Source: Fibrobacter sp. (GTDB taxonomy: Bacteria > Fibrobacterota > Fibrobacteria > Fibrobacterales > Fibrobacteraceae). From it: a stretch of DNA of 55,050 nt. Both the position numbers and the translations under genes were made by a program. The notes under the pieces are model-generated. The model did not search any database. It was not told the DNA's origin and saw only the letters and a list, made by a program, of their open reading frames with translations. Below, piece after piece: positions 8,976 to 18,003 of the stretch. How positions within the stretch are numbered: position 1 is the first letter of the stretch; every line of letters starts with the position of its first letter. The stretch spans positions 1 to 55,050 of the forward strand of contig JAKSID010000017.1 of the NCBI GenBank assembly GCA_024399035.1, in the 5' to 3' direction.

Positions 8976-11411
8976 TTATGCGCAGAATCCCATGCGCCTT
9001 CCTTCATGGTCCTCCTTGCAGGCAACCTCTTTTTGAAGTTCCTTCAGGATGAGTTCCGCCGTGATTTCGTTTTTGTCCAAAAAACGAAGCTGTCCGTAGA
9101 TTGCATTGAAGTCGCCGGGAGCGAGGTTGCGAATCTTGGTGGCATCTTCAGGGCACGTCACCTTGGGGAAGAACATTTTCCACACCTGGGGAATGGCCTC
9201 GGGCTTCAAGTAACCGAACTTGACCTTGAGAGCGAATCGGCGACGGGATGCCTGGTCCAGATTATCGTTGAAGTTGGTGGCGGCAATGAAAATGCCGTTG
9301 AAGTTTTCCATCTGGGTCAGGATTTCGTTAACCTGGGAAACTTCCCAGCCGCGGCTTGCGCCACGGCGGTCGCGAATCAGGCTGTCGGCTTCGTCCAAGA
9401 AGAGAATTGCTTCTTCTTCTTCGGCTTCCTGGAACATCTGGCGGATATTCTTTTCGCTTTCGCCGACGTACTTGTCCAGCAAATCGCTGCAACGCTTGAT
9501 AATCAGCTTGCGGCCAAGTTCCCTGGCAATGTGGCGGGCGAATTCGGTCTTGCCGGTGCCGGGGGCGCCGTAAAGCAGAATGTTCAAAGAGTCCGGACGG
9601 CCGCCTTCTTCAAAGGTCTGCCACTGCACATTGTAATTGCGAATGACCTTGGTCAGGTGAGCCATGTCCACGTCGGTGTTCAAAACATCGATGGAATACT
9701 TGGGGGCGTGACTTTCCGTGTCGCGGTTGTTGAATTCCAATTCCAAGCCGAGGAGCTCTGCCTGGGCCTTGGTCATGCGCTGTACTACATCCTTGGGGTC
9801 GAACTTGGAACCGGACTTTTTCAGGAACTTGGCGGTACGAATGGCCTGGGTGATGCCGCCCGCGGTTACGGGAATTTCACTGGAGAACTTGACGATGTCC
9901 TTTTCGTCCAAAAGCTTTTCGGCCTTCTGGGTTTTGATGATAGACTTCCAGATGTCAATGCGCTTAGAACCATCCAGTCGGTCAAACTTCATGGAAAAGT
10001 CAAAACGGCGCAAGGTGCTTGCCTCAATGAAATCCGTGTTGTTGGAAATCCAGATGATGGGGGTGTCCAGCTTTTCAAGGAAGGTGTTAAGTTCGCCCTT
10101 TTCGCAGCCGTTCAAAACGCAGTCGGCTTCGTCCACCAAAATGATGGCGTCTTCGTTGCGGAAGGTGTAGCTTGCCAGCAAGATGCTGCTCATCTTTTCC
10201 TTAATCTTTCCGCTGAAAGGATTGTCCTTGTTGTCTCCGGAATTGTCCAGGTTGGTAAGAATCAACTTCTTGTTCAACTTCTGGGCAATAGCCTTGGAAA
10301 GTTCTGTCTTGCCCGTACCTTCGACACCGTACAGGAAAATGTTCAGGGGCGTACCCTTCTGGTGATGGGTGAGCATTTCTACCATCAGGTCGGTGTCGGG
10401 ATTGTTGCCCTGCAGCTGTTCGTAGTCAATGGAGGTGCCCTTGAAAATCTGGAAGTTGCTTTCGCTGTAATTGGCACCGGAACGACCGCTCAAGTACTGG
10501 ATAAGCTTGGCCAGCAAATTGAGTTCGTCATCCACAATCATCATGCGGCGAAGGGTGGCGTTGGGGGCGAGGATTTCGTCAATCTCGCTCTGGGATACGC
10601 CGTAAATAATCTGGAAAAGGGTAGCGTTGTTGTTTGTCTTGCTGCGGTTCATGCGCAAGAAATCTGCCAGGTCATCGCAAGGCTTTTCGTAAAAGAAAAT
10701 CCAGGAGAAAATCAGGAACTCCAGTTCCAAATCGGTAAGGCGATAAATCTTCTGGATAGATTTGAGTCGCTGGATGTAAGGGTCCTTTTCGGTGCAGGCT
10801 TCTTCGAGGTACTTGGATGCTTCGGCAATGAACTGCTTTTGAAGCACGTTTCGAACGGCCTTGTCGTAGATGGTTTCTCGGTCAAGGTGCTGACGGACCG
10901 TGCATACGACCTGGTCCAAGTAGCCGGATTCTGCGGCGTTTTTAAGGTCCTGGCATGCATTCTTACGGTCATGGTATTCCGGCGAGGCCAATTCTTCAAG
11001 CTCGGTATTGGGTTCCGGCCTGGCTGGCTTGCTAGGCCTGGACTTATGTTCGCCCCCGTTGAGAATATCAATGTCAAAGTCGCCAAAATCAAAATCTTCG
11101 AGGGCGCTTGCAATACGGGACTTTTTGCTTTCGGTGGGGGTGATTGCGCTTTTGCCGCGTTCCTTGATAAGGGCAATTTCTTGGGTATTTTCGGCCTTAA
11201 GTACGGTTTGAACCGCGTCAAGGATGTTGGTGACGGAGTCAAAGGGCAGAATCTTGATGAATTCAGAGGGGCAGGGGTACTTGTTGTTGTTTGTGAGGAA
11301 ACGAATCCAGTATTCGTAGGCTTTAAGTTCGGGGAACTTGGGCTTGAAGGCGGAAGCCTTGTTCTTTTTGTTCAACTGGCTAAGGATGTTCTTGTAATAG
11401 TTCTTGTTCAT
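8976..11411 (-). CDS. Protein with two AAA+ ATPase domains
   Basis: The 811-residue cytoplasmic protein has a long N-terminal region (1-320) with helical and low-complexity parts, then two AAA+ domains. The first has Walker A GVEGTGKT (362-369) and Walker B IILVDEAD (423-430). The second has GAPGTGKT (615-622), ILFLDEAD (669-676) and an RRRF arginine-finger region (723-726). Both look catalytically complete. The second domain resembles the SpoVK/Vps4/Ycf46 type. Such proteins remodel or unfold protein substrates; the target here is unknown. The start at 11411 is preferred to one 18 codons earlier because GGAG lies 8 bases before it. It is divergent from batA. Confidence 0.92.
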   Translation of the reverse strand: MNKNYYKNILSQLNKKNKASAFKPKFPELKAYEYWIRFLTNNNKYPCPSEFIKILPFDSVTNILDAVQTVLKAENTQEIALIKERGKSAITPTESKKSRIASALEDFDFGDFDIDILNGGEHKSRPSKPARPEPNTELEELASPEYHDRKNACQDLKNAAESGYLDQVVCTVRQHLDRETIYDKAVRNVLQKQFIAEASKYLEEACTEKDPYIQRLKSIQKIYRLTDLELEFLIFSWIFFYEKPCDDLADFLRMNRSKTNNNATLFQIIYGVSQSEIDEILAPNATLRRMMIVDDELNLLAKLIQYLSGRSGANYSESNFQIFKGTSIDYEQLQGNNPDTDLMVEMLTHHQKGTPLNIFLYGVEGTGKTELSKAIAQKLNKKLILTNLDNSGDNKDNPFSGKIKEKMSSILLASYTFRNEDAIILVDEADCVLNGCEKGELNTFLEKLDTPIIWISNNTDFIEASTLRRFDFSMKFDRLDGSKRIDIWKSIIKTQKAEKLLDEKDIVKFSSEIPVTAGGITQAIRTAKFLKKSGSKFDPKDVVQRMTKAQAELLGLELEFNNRDTESHAPKYSIDVLNTDVDMAHLTKVIRNYNVQWQTFEEGGRPDSLNILLYGAPGTGKTEFARHIARELGRKLIIKRCSDLLDKYVGESEKNIRQMFQEAEEEEAILFLDEADSLIRDRRGASRGWEVSQVNEILTQMENFNGIFIAATNFNDNLDQASRRRFALKVKFGYLKPEAIPQVWKMFFPKVTCPEDATKIRNLAPGDFNAIYGQLRFLDKNEITAELILKELQKEVACKEDHEGRRMGFCA

Positions 11412-11435
11412 GGCAGTCTCCAAAAAATCCTCTTG

Positions 11436-11465
11436 TATATCGTCTCCTCTGTGCCTTTCTGTCAA
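11436..11465 (-). promoter_or_regulatory. Candidate promoter for the AAA ATPase gene
   Basis: On the minus strand TTGACA (11460-11465) and GATATA (11436-11441) are separated by 18 bases, close to a housekeeping-type promoter. A start of transcription about 18 bases before the ATG at 11411 would follow. Confidence 0.4.
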
Positions 11466-11581
11466 AAATTTTTGAGAATTCCTTATATTGGTCTTTTTTC
11501 GCTGATTTTCGTAGATTTTGCCTTGTTCATAAATTGTATATTCTTATTGCTTTTACCGAATTACCGTCTTTTGGAGAATTC

Positions 11582-12685
11582 ATGGATATTGGATCGTTGC
11601 ATTTTCAGAACCCGGAAGCCTTTTGGCTTTTGCTTTTGGTTCCCGTTCTGATTGCCTCTTACATATACAGGAATCGTCGTCGCAAGAGTACTATTAAGTT
11701 CCCCGCATTGGCCATTGCAAAAAAGGCTGCTCCTAGTAACAGGGTTCGTTTCCGTCATATTGTGCCCGCCCTCCGCCTGGCTGCTCTGTGCTGCTTTGTG
11801 GTGGCTTTGGCCCGCCCCCAGAATGCCATGGAAGTAGAATACACTTCTACCGATGGCGTCGATATTATGCTGGCTTTGGATATTTCTGGCTCTATGGGTA
11901 CCTTGGATATGCTGACCCGTGCCGAACAGGCTAAGCTTGGCGTGATGAATGCCGAACGTATGTTCAAGTCCGGTAACTATTGGAAGTACAGCCGCTTAGG
12001 TTATGCCCAGGAAGTTATTGCTGAATTTATCCAGAAGCGTCACAGCGACCGCATTGGTCTTTCTGCTTTCGGCTCCCGTTCCATGACCCAATGCCCCCTG
12101 ACTTTGGACTACGGTTCTCTTCTTGAAATTCTTAAGGCTTCTGGCGACTTGGCCAGGGACTCTGTCTATGCCTCCCAGACTGCAATCGGCGACGGCCTGA
12201 TGAACGCCCTGGCCCGTTTGCAAAAGTCCGAGGCAAAGTCCAAGGTAGTGGTATTGCTGACAGACGGTCGTGACAACGCAAGCCTTGTTCCGCCCATGCG
12301 CGCCGCCGAGGTTGCCCAGTCCCTGGGCGTTAAGGTTTATACCATCGGCGTTGGCAAAAAGAAGGGCAAGATCCTTTCTTTCCAGCAGAACCCGTGGACT
12401 GGCGAAATCTCCTGGGGTGAACGCGACATTACTCCCGAGGAAGGCATCGACGAAAACGTGCTGAAGGCTATTGCCCTTAAGACCGGCGGCCGCTTCTACC
12501 GCGCCGAGAACAAGGAAGAACTGGAACGCATCTATTCCGAAATTGACGAATTGGAAAAGACCGAAATCGAGACCATCGCCTATGCCCGCTACGCCGAAAA
12601 GTTCTACCCGTGGCTGCTGGTTGGCGCCCTTTTGATTCTGCTCGAACTTTTGCTGGCTAACACCCGCTTCGTGAGGATTCCGTAA
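11582..12685 (+). CDS. batA: VWA-domain membrane protein BatA
   Basis: The 367-residue protein has two N-terminal membrane segments (about 13-29 and 62-78), a von Willebrand factor A domain with the metal-site motif DISGS starting at Asp100, and a C-terminal membrane segment near the end. This is the BatA layout of the Bacteroides aerotolerance type operon, where paired VWA proteins sit in the inner membrane. The ATG at 11582 is preceded by GGAG (11573-11576); an upstream in-frame TTG at 11534 is less likely. The stop codon overlaps the batB start by one base (TAATG). No moxR, DUF58, batC, batD or batE gene is present next to it, which is unusual for the family. Confidence 0.9.
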   Translation: MDIGSLHFQNPEAFWLLLLVPVLIASYIYRNRRRKSTIKFPALAIAKKAAPSNRVRFRHIVPALRLAALCCFVVALARPQNAMEVEYTSTDGVDIMLALDISGSMGTLDMLTRAEQAKLGVMNAERMFKSGNYWKYSRLGYAQEVIAEFIQKRHSDRIGLSAFGSRSMTQCPLTLDYGSLLEILKASGDLARDSVYASQTAIGDGLMNALARLQKSEAKSKVVVLLTDGRDNASLVPPMRAAEVAQSLGVKVYTIGVGKKKGKILSFQQNPWTGEISWGERDITPEEGIDENVLKAIALKTGGRFYRAENKEELERIYSEIDELEKTEIETIAYARYAEKFYPWLLVGALLILLELLLANTRFVRIP

Positions 12686-13713
12686 TGCGTTTCGCTGAAC
12701 CTAGTTTCTTGTGGGGTATTCTTTCCCTTCCGCTTTTCGCGCTGCTGTTCCTGTATGCGTACCGCCGCCGTAAAAAGCTGGCTGCCCGATTTGTCTCCCT
12801 TTCCATGTTGCCCAAGTTGTCCACTTCTGTGTCTCCTTGGCGCAGACTGGCAAAGGTGCTGATCCTTTTGCTGGCTATCGCATTCCTGTTTGTGGCTTTG
12901 GCTCGCCCCCAGTGGGGCCGCAAGATGGAACATATCGAACGTAAGGGCCTGGATTTGGTCCTTTTGCAGGATATTTCCCTTTCTATGCTGGCCGAGGACA
13001 TTAAGCCCAACCGCCTGACCCGTAGCCGACACGAAATTTCCGCATTCCTGGAGTCCCTTTCTGGCGACCGCGTAGGCCTGGTTGCTTTCTCCGGCGAAGC
13101 CCAGGTCATGGTTCCCCTGACCTTGGACTATGGAACTGTGCAGATGATGCTCCGCGAACTGACTCCCGGCTGGCTCATGCCCGGTACCAACCTTGAAAAC
13201 GCCATCCGCAAGGGCATGTCCCTGTACCAGAACTCTAATAGTGGCGGCCAGTATGCCGTGATGATCCTTATGAGTGATGGTGAAGAACTGGAAGCCGCTG
13301 CGGTGAATGCCGCCAAGGAAGCTGCCGCCATGGGTATCCGTATTTATACCATCGGTATCGGTTCCCGCGAAGGCGTGCCTATTCCGGTTCCCTCCAAGAA
13401 CGGAAGCGTTGCCTACAAGAAGGATGCCCAGGGTAATATCGTGACCACCCGCCTCGAAGACGGCACCCTCCAGGAAATCGCCAGTGTTACAGGCGGTTTG
13501 TACTTCTATGCTAGCCCGGGCGAATTCCAGCTCCAGAAGGTGCTGAACGAGATCGCCACCCTTGAAAAGAAGGAACAGGCCAGCGACCGAATGGAAAATT
13601 ACCAGGACCGTTACCAGATTTTCCTGGGATTGGCTGCTTTCCTCTTTTTGCTGGAGGCTTTGATCTCCGAAAGGGGCCGTCGCCGCAAGCAGGTTGCGGG
13701 TCGTTTCAGCTAA
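12685..13713 (+). CDS. batB: VWA-domain membrane protein BatB
   Basis: The 342-residue protein repeats the BatA plan: two N-terminal membrane segments (about 8-24 and 56-73), a VWA domain with DISLS from Asp96 as the metal-site motif, and a C-terminal membrane segment (about 310-328). It is translationally coupled to batA. In other bacteria BatB carries a tetratricopeptide tail or is followed by BatC with such repeats; here the protein ends soon after the last membrane segment and no such gene follows. The pair probably forms an inner membrane complex involved in envelope integrity or stress, by family knowledge. Confidence 0.88.
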   Translation: MRFAEPSFLWGILSLPLFALLFLYAYRRRKKLAARFVSLSMLPKLSTSVSPWRRLAKVLILLLAIAFLFVALARPQWGRKMEHIERKGLDLVLLQDISLSMLAEDIKPNRLTRSRHEISAFLESLSGDRVGLVAFSGEAQVMVPLTLDYGTVQMMLRELTPGWLMPGTNLENAIRKGMSLYQNSNSGGQYAVMILMSDGEELEAAAVNAAKEAAAMGIRIYTIGIGSREGVPIPVPSKNGSVAYKKDAQGNIVTTRLEDGTLQEIASVTGGLYFYASPGEFQLQKVLNEIATLEKKEQASDRMENYQDRYQIFLGLAAFLFLLEALISERGRRRKQVAGRFS

Positions 13714-13957
13714 TTTTCTTACCATACCGTTTATGTTACTTCGGTCATGGTTATCAATAATTTACGAGCATTTTTGGTGTTTTTTTTCTAAAATATCTCT
13801 TGGTGTGACAAATTAGGGAGGTTTCGTCCCGAAACCTCTGAAATTTAGGGATGAGAAAGGTTCTTGTTCACCCTTTTTTACACAAAATTGGCGAAAATAA
13901 CGCAAATTTTAAAGTAAATTATGGGTGGAAGTGTTTTTTTTCTAAAACGGAGACCTT
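13714..13957 (+). promoter_or_regulatory. Structured leader/promoter region of the DUF4956 operon
   Basis: This 244-base gap holds an imperfect hairpin right after batB (13721-13729 with 13742-13751, no T-run), a perfect 9-base-pair hairpin GAGGTTTCG/CGAAACCTC at 13818-13838 with a 3-base loop, and a 17-base exact direct repeat (GTG, eight T, CTAAAA) at 13777-13793 and 13931-13947. The second copy abuts the ribosome binding site GGAG of the operon. I see no known riboswitch consensus. Confidence 0.5.
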
Positions 13958-14641
13958 ATGCTCGATCTATTAGCGGTGCAATCTGGTACTGCCAACGCAT
14001 CTCTTATCACCCTGGCCTACACCCTTATCCTGGCCTTTATCCTTTCTTCCGTCATCGCCTGGACATACGAAAAGACGTTCCTTGGTCTTTCTTATTCCCG
14101 AAACTTTGTGCAGGGCATCGTGCTTAGCTCTGTTGTGGCTGCCATGGTGATGTCCGCTATCGGCGACAACGTAGGCCGCGGCCTTGGTATGATGGGCGCT
14201 CTTTCTGTGGTCCGTTTCCGTACAAGCTTTAAGGATCCCCGCGACATTATGTTTATCTTCGCCTCCTTGGGCGCAGGTATCGGTTGCGGCGTTTACGCCT
14301 GGGGTGCTGCTCTCGGCGGTACCATTGCTTTCTGCCTCGTCGCTTTCCTCATCTCTCGCACTGGTCTCGGTACCAAGCACTTCTTTGACGGTATGCTTCG
14401 TTTTGCTCTGCCTAACGAATCTGAACCTCGCCAGAAGATCGAAGATGTTCTACGGAAAAGTCTAAAGACGTATATCCTAATTACAATGCGAGAGGTGGAC
14501 GGCGGTGCTCGTGTGGACTGCGCCTACCAGGTTCGCCTCCGCGCTACCAAGCCTGCTGCAGAAATTCTTAAGGAATTGTCTCAGATCGAAGGCATTTCTG
14601 ATATTTCCTTCATGATGCAAGACGCCACCACGGAAATGTAA
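13958..14641 (+). CDS. DUF4956 integral membrane protein
   Basis: The 227-residue protein has about four membrane segments in residues 15-140 and a cytoplasmic C-terminal domain of about 80 residues that looks ferredoxin-like. The conserved DUF4956 signature is clear: ALSVVRFRTSFKDPRDIMF followed by a glycine-rich helix (about 80-110). DUF4956 proteins commonly sit next to VTC-type polyphosphate polymerase genes, and one lies three genes downstream here. Its role is not established; a part in making or moving a polymer across the inner membrane is inference from this linkage. GGAG precedes the start by five bases, and the next gene begins 12 bases after its stop. Confidence 0.88.
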   Translation: MLDLLAVQSGTANASLITLAYTLILAFILSSVIAWTYEKTFLGLSYSRNFVQGIVLSSVVAAMVMSAIGDNVGRGLGMMGALSVVRFRTSFKDPRDIMFIFASLGAGIGCGVYAWGAALGGTIAFCLVAFLISRTGLGTKHFFDGMLRFALPNESEPRQKIEDVLRKSLKTYILITMREVDGGARVDCAYQVRLRATKPAAEILKELSQIEGISDISFMMQDATTEM

Positions 14642-14653
14642 AGGGAGTTTAAG

Positions 14654-15718
14654 ATGAACAAGTTAGAAGAAGCTCTCGATACTTATTGGAACAAGCACAA
14701 GACCAACCCGGGTGTGGCTCATGCCTACAAGCACAAGCTCATCTATGCCTGGTGCCTTAGCATTCTTATCGTTGTAATCCTTGGCATTGTGTTCGCCGGT
14801 AAGGCAACTATGTTCCAGGGCATTGCCGAAGCATCTGAAACCACCATTAGCTTGCCTAGCCCCACCGAAGTGGTCAAGGTTCATGTGATGCCTGGCCAGT
14901 CCATTCATGCTGGTGACACCATTATTGAATTGAACCGCCCGGACCTGGTGCTCCGCATTTCCGAAGTAACTCGCGAACTGGACGCTATCGAAGGCCGCAG
15001 CAGCTTGTCTACTGCAGAAATCGATCAGAAGGTTGCCGAAGTCAAGTCTGACCTTGCTACCCGTAGCCTGGCTCTCAAGACCGAAATTCGTGACTTGGAA
15101 ACTGAATACCAGAAGAACAAGGAACTTTCTGCAAAGCTCAAGAGCCTCAAGGGCTCCAGCGCCGAAAGCAAGGGCCCCGATGCCATGGCAATGCGCATCA
15201 AGAGCCTCAAGAACGAACTTGCCGTTTTGCAGTCCAATGCAAACGAACAGATCAAGCTTCTCCGCAGCAGTGGCCGCCTCCAGAAGAACGCCGGTGCTAC
15301 CGAAGTTGAAAACTTGAAGAAGGAACTGGCCGAACTCCAGAAGCAGCAGGCAGAACTGATCCAGATCGCTAAGGAAGACTGGGTTGTGGGTTCTGTGAAT
15401 GCTCGCGATGGTGAAAAGGTTTCTAGCTTCGCTCCCATCGTCACCCTGACTCACAAGTCTCCCACCTTGGTCCGTGGTTACATCCACGAACGTATGTACC
15501 AGCGCATGGACGTTGGCGAATCCGTTAAGGTTCGCACCCTGGGCGGTACCGGCAAGGCTATCAAGGGTAAGGTGGTCGGCCTCTCCAGTCGTATCGTTCC
15601 GTTCCCCAACCGTATGTGGAAGATGCCGGAAATGCCTATCTACGGCCGCGAAGTTATCATTCAGATCCCCGAAGACAATCCGTTCCTTCTGGGCGAAATG
15701 GTGACTATCTCTGAATAG
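14654..15718 (+). CDS. HlyD-type periplasmic adaptor (membrane fusion protein)
   Basis: The 354-residue protein has one inner membrane anchor (about 30-48), a lipoyl-like half domain (65-100, with VMPGQSIHAGDTI), a long coiled-coil hairpin (about 102-245), and a C-terminal beta-barrel-like domain. This is the membrane fusion protein layout that links inner membrane transporters to TolC-type outer membrane channels. The genes on either side are a DUF4956 membrane protein and a TolC-like protein, so this operon may build a three-part envelope bridge without a conventional ABC or RND pump. The start has a GGGAG ribosome binding site. Confidence 0.87.
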   Translation: MNKLEEALDTYWNKHKTNPGVAHAYKHKLIYAWCLSILIVVILGIVFAGKATMFQGIAEASETTISLPSPTEVVKVHVMPGQSIHAGDTIIELNRPDLVLRISEVTRELDAIEGRSSLSTAEIDQKVAEVKSDLATRSLALKTEIRDLETEYQKNKELSAKLKSLKGSSAESKGPDAMAMRIKSLKNELAVLQSNANEQIKLLRSSGRLQKNAGATEVENLKKELAELQKQQAELIQIAKEDWVVGSVNARDGEKVSSFAPIVTLTHKSPTLVRGYIHERMYQRMDVGESVKVRTLGGTGKAIKGKVVGLSSRIVPFPNRMWKMPEMPIYGREVIIQIPEDNPFLLGEMVTISE

Positions 15719-15751
15719 TTTGAATGAAATAAGAATTTTTAGGAAGTGTTT

Positions 15752-17140
15752 ATGAAAAAGTTTGGATTGGTAACCCTGGCGCTGTCTGCAGCCGCTTTTG
15801 CTGGCCCTCTCACATGGGAACAGCTAATCCAGTCCGTTGATAACGATCCCCGTTATCAGGCCGCTCAGCAGCGTGCTGAAATGACTTCTACTGGCCGTAA
15901 TACCAAGCTTTGGGATAAGTTGGAATTGCGCTACAAGCTGGATGGTTTCAGCTTTGCTCAGCATGATTTTGAGTTGCGTATTACGCCGAAGGCCTTTGGT
16001 GAAGGCTCTGCAGACAAGGCTCATTGGGATGCCCAGGTGGCCTACCAAAAGGCTCACTTGATTGCTGACCGCGCCGTGCTTCTGTATGACCGTTACGATA
16101 AGGCTATCCACTACATTAACCGTCGTCGTATTGCCCAGCTGAACAAGGAACTGTACCAGGTCAACGCCGACCGTATCGAAGTTCTCCATCTTAAGGCCGG
16201 TTCCACTACTTTCAATCCTCAGGATTTGATTACATCCCTGGAAAAGGAAGCTACCCTCCGCGCCGACATGATGACCGACAGCACCGCTCTTCTCAATGCA
16301 GAAGCTAAGATGAAGCTGTGGGTGCCTGATTTTGATGGCGTTGAACTGGATTCCACTTGGCTCCCCTCTATGGAAGAAATTGCTGCCCAACTGGAAAACG
16401 GTTTGGAAGTCAATGCCTCTTTCCCGGCCCTTGCAATGTCCGAAGGCAAGATGAAGTCTGAAAAGGCCAAGATTCAGCAGGACGCCTCCAAGGATCGCGA
16501 TTATATTTCCCATATCGGTATCGGTTATTCCCTGAAGATCGAATCCTTGATGGAAAAGTACAAGGACCTGGACTACGCTGACGTGGTCGGTACCGGTGAC
16601 TATACCAATCTTGAAACTGAATGGCGTAAGAGAACTGGTTGTACTGCAGATAACATTACTTTGTGCAGTGGCATGACCTCTAGTTTCCTTGTCCCGGATA
16701 AGGATGGCCGAAAGACCGCAGACAAGTTCTTTGCAAATCTTGCATTCCGTCTGCCGTTCTTCGACAGCAACAAGGATTCCCGCCTTAAGCAGCAGGTTGC
16801 TGAACTTGATGCCGAAGGCGACTACATGAAGGACCTTCGTGATATTACTCAGAAGGTCGCCAAGCTGGTGGACGAAGTGAACTCCCTCATTGCCCAGTGG
16901 AAGGTTCTGAAGGAATTCTCCGAAAAGGTTAATGCAGGTTCTATCTTCGAACAGTTTGCAAAGAACGCGGGTTCCGATCCGCTGCTTCTCCTCCGTGCTC
17001 GTGAAAGTGCCTTGGAAAGCGACCTGAAGGCCATTAAGCTTGAAAACGATATTTACAGCGGTTACCTGGCCTTGCTGGAATATGCCGGCGTGCTCGGTGC
17101 CGAAGGCGTGCAGAACCATCTGCAGAAGGGCTTGAAATAA
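15752..17140 (+). CDS. TolC-like outer membrane efflux protein
   Basis: The 462-residue protein starts with a signal peptide (MKKFGLVTLALSAAAFAG) and is dominated by long amphipathic helices, with WEQLIQSV at the mature N-terminus as in the outer membrane factor family. Two halves of helical repeats (about 100-260 and 335-450) flank beta-strand regions. Sequence is diverged from classical TolC, so the call rests on layout and on the adaptor gene before it. AGGAAG lies 5 bases before the ATG at 15752, which I prefer to a GTG two codons earlier. The next gene starts two bases after the stop. Confidence 0.78.
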   Translation: MKKFGLVTLALSAAAFAGPLTWEQLIQSVDNDPRYQAAQQRAEMTSTGRNTKLWDKLELRYKLDGFSFAQHDFELRITPKAFGEGSADKAHWDAQVAYQKAHLIADRAVLLYDRYDKAIHYINRRRIAQLNKELYQVNADRIEVLHLKAGSTTFNPQDLITSLEKEATLRADMMTDSTALLNAEAKMKLWVPDFDGVELDSTWLPSMEEIAAQLENGLEVNASFPALAMSEGKMKSEKAKIQQDASKDRDYISHIGIGYSLKIESLMEKYKDLDYADVVGTGDYTNLETEWRKRTGCTADNITLCSGMTSSFLVPDKDGRKTADKFFANLAFRLPFFDSNKDSRLKQQVAELDAEGDYMKDLRDITQKVAKLVDEVNSLIAQWKVLKEFSEKVNAGSIFEQFAKNAGSDPLLLLRARESALESDLKAIKLENDIYSGYLALLEYAGVLGAEGVQNHLQKGLK

Positions 17141-17141
17141 T

Positions 17142-17972
17142 ATGGCCGAAGCCCGCGGATTTAGCCTTCTCGAACGATTCGAGCTGAAGTACCACATTCC
17201 CGTGGAATGGGCCGACAAGATCGGCGCCTTCATTGCTCCCTATTGTGAAGAAGACTACTATTCCAAGATTACACCCGGTGGTTTCTACTGGATTACCAAC
17301 CTGTACTTGGATTCTCCTAGCTGGACATTCCTGGGCTGGAAAAAGAAGCAGTTGTTGGACCGCTTTAACATGCGTATTCGTACCTACGGCGAACATCCCG
17401 CTCAAGATGGTACTTTCCACTTTGAAGTAAAACGAAAAATCAAGAGCATTTGCTATAAGAGCCGCGCCACCATCAAGGGTATCAACCCGGGTGAAGTCTG
17501 GAACATGAAACCAGAGGAATGGCCTTGCAAGGGCGAAAAGGATCGTAAGTACTTGAAGGATTTCTTGTACAAGACTTCCCTGCACAATGCTCACCCTCGT
17601 TTGCTGACCCAGTATAAGCGTCGTGCCTGGTTCGGTCTCCGCGAAGAATATTCCCGCGTGACCATCGATACAGGCATGCGTTTCCGTGAAGAAAACGGTT
17701 TCGATTATACTGTGGATCCCCATTATATGCAGTCCACCGGTATCCCCAGGTTCTTCTTGCCCGGTTGCGATGCAGTGCTGGAACTGAAGTGCCCCTGCTC
17801 CCAGGTGCCCTACTGGATGATTGATTTGATCCGATTCCTGAACTTAAAGCAGGGCGGATTCTCCAAGTTTGGTAATGCGGCTGCAGAATGGCAGCGAATT
17901 TATGAAAATCCCCGCCGTTTCAAGACCCCTTACTGGACAAAGCTTGGAACCACGCTGGAAGAAAATTTGTAA
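17142..17972 (+). CDS. VTC-domain protein (polyphosphate polymerase fold)
   Basis: The 276-residue cytoplasmic protein has the tunnel-fold signature motifs of the VTC domain: RFELKYHI near the start (14-21), a LYLDS strand, FNMRIRTYG, FEVKRKI, a QYKRRAWF arginine cluster, VTIDTGMRF, and near the end AVLELK plus a GGFSKF segment. The basic residues that bind phosphate in the yeast Vtc4 domain have clear counterparts by pattern. Yeast Vtc4 makes polyphosphate from ATP; bacterial homologues are less well studied and might use other nucleotides or act on a different substrate. Its place directly after the TolC-like gene is unusual. A lamin-tail lipoprotein gene follows after 31 bases. Confidence 0.88.
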   Translation: MAEARGFSLLERFELKYHIPVEWADKIGAFIAPYCEEDYYSKITPGGFYWITNLYLDSPSWTFLGWKKKQLLDRFNMRIRTYGEHPAQDGTFHFEVKRKIKSICYKSRATIKGINPGEVWNMKPEEWPCKGEKDRKYLKDFLYKTSLHNAHPRLLTQYKRRAWFGLREEYSRVTIDTGMRFREENGFDYTVDPHYMQSTGIPRFFLPGCDAVLELKCPCSQVPYWMIDLIRFLNLKQGGFSKFGNAAAEWQRIYENPRRFKTPYWTKLGTTLEENL

Positions 17973-18003
17973 TTATAGAGAAATACCCTCAAAAAGGTGC
18001 CTT

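Noticed and set aside
9006..11651. An 881-codon open frame on the plus strand
   Set aside because: It lies antisense to the double-AAA ATPase gene, which has both Walker motifs in each domain. The plus frame has no recognisable domain.
15824..17233. A 469-codon open frame on the minus strand
   Set aside because: It overlaps the TolC-like and VTC genes, which show signal peptide and domain motifs; the antisense frame shows none.
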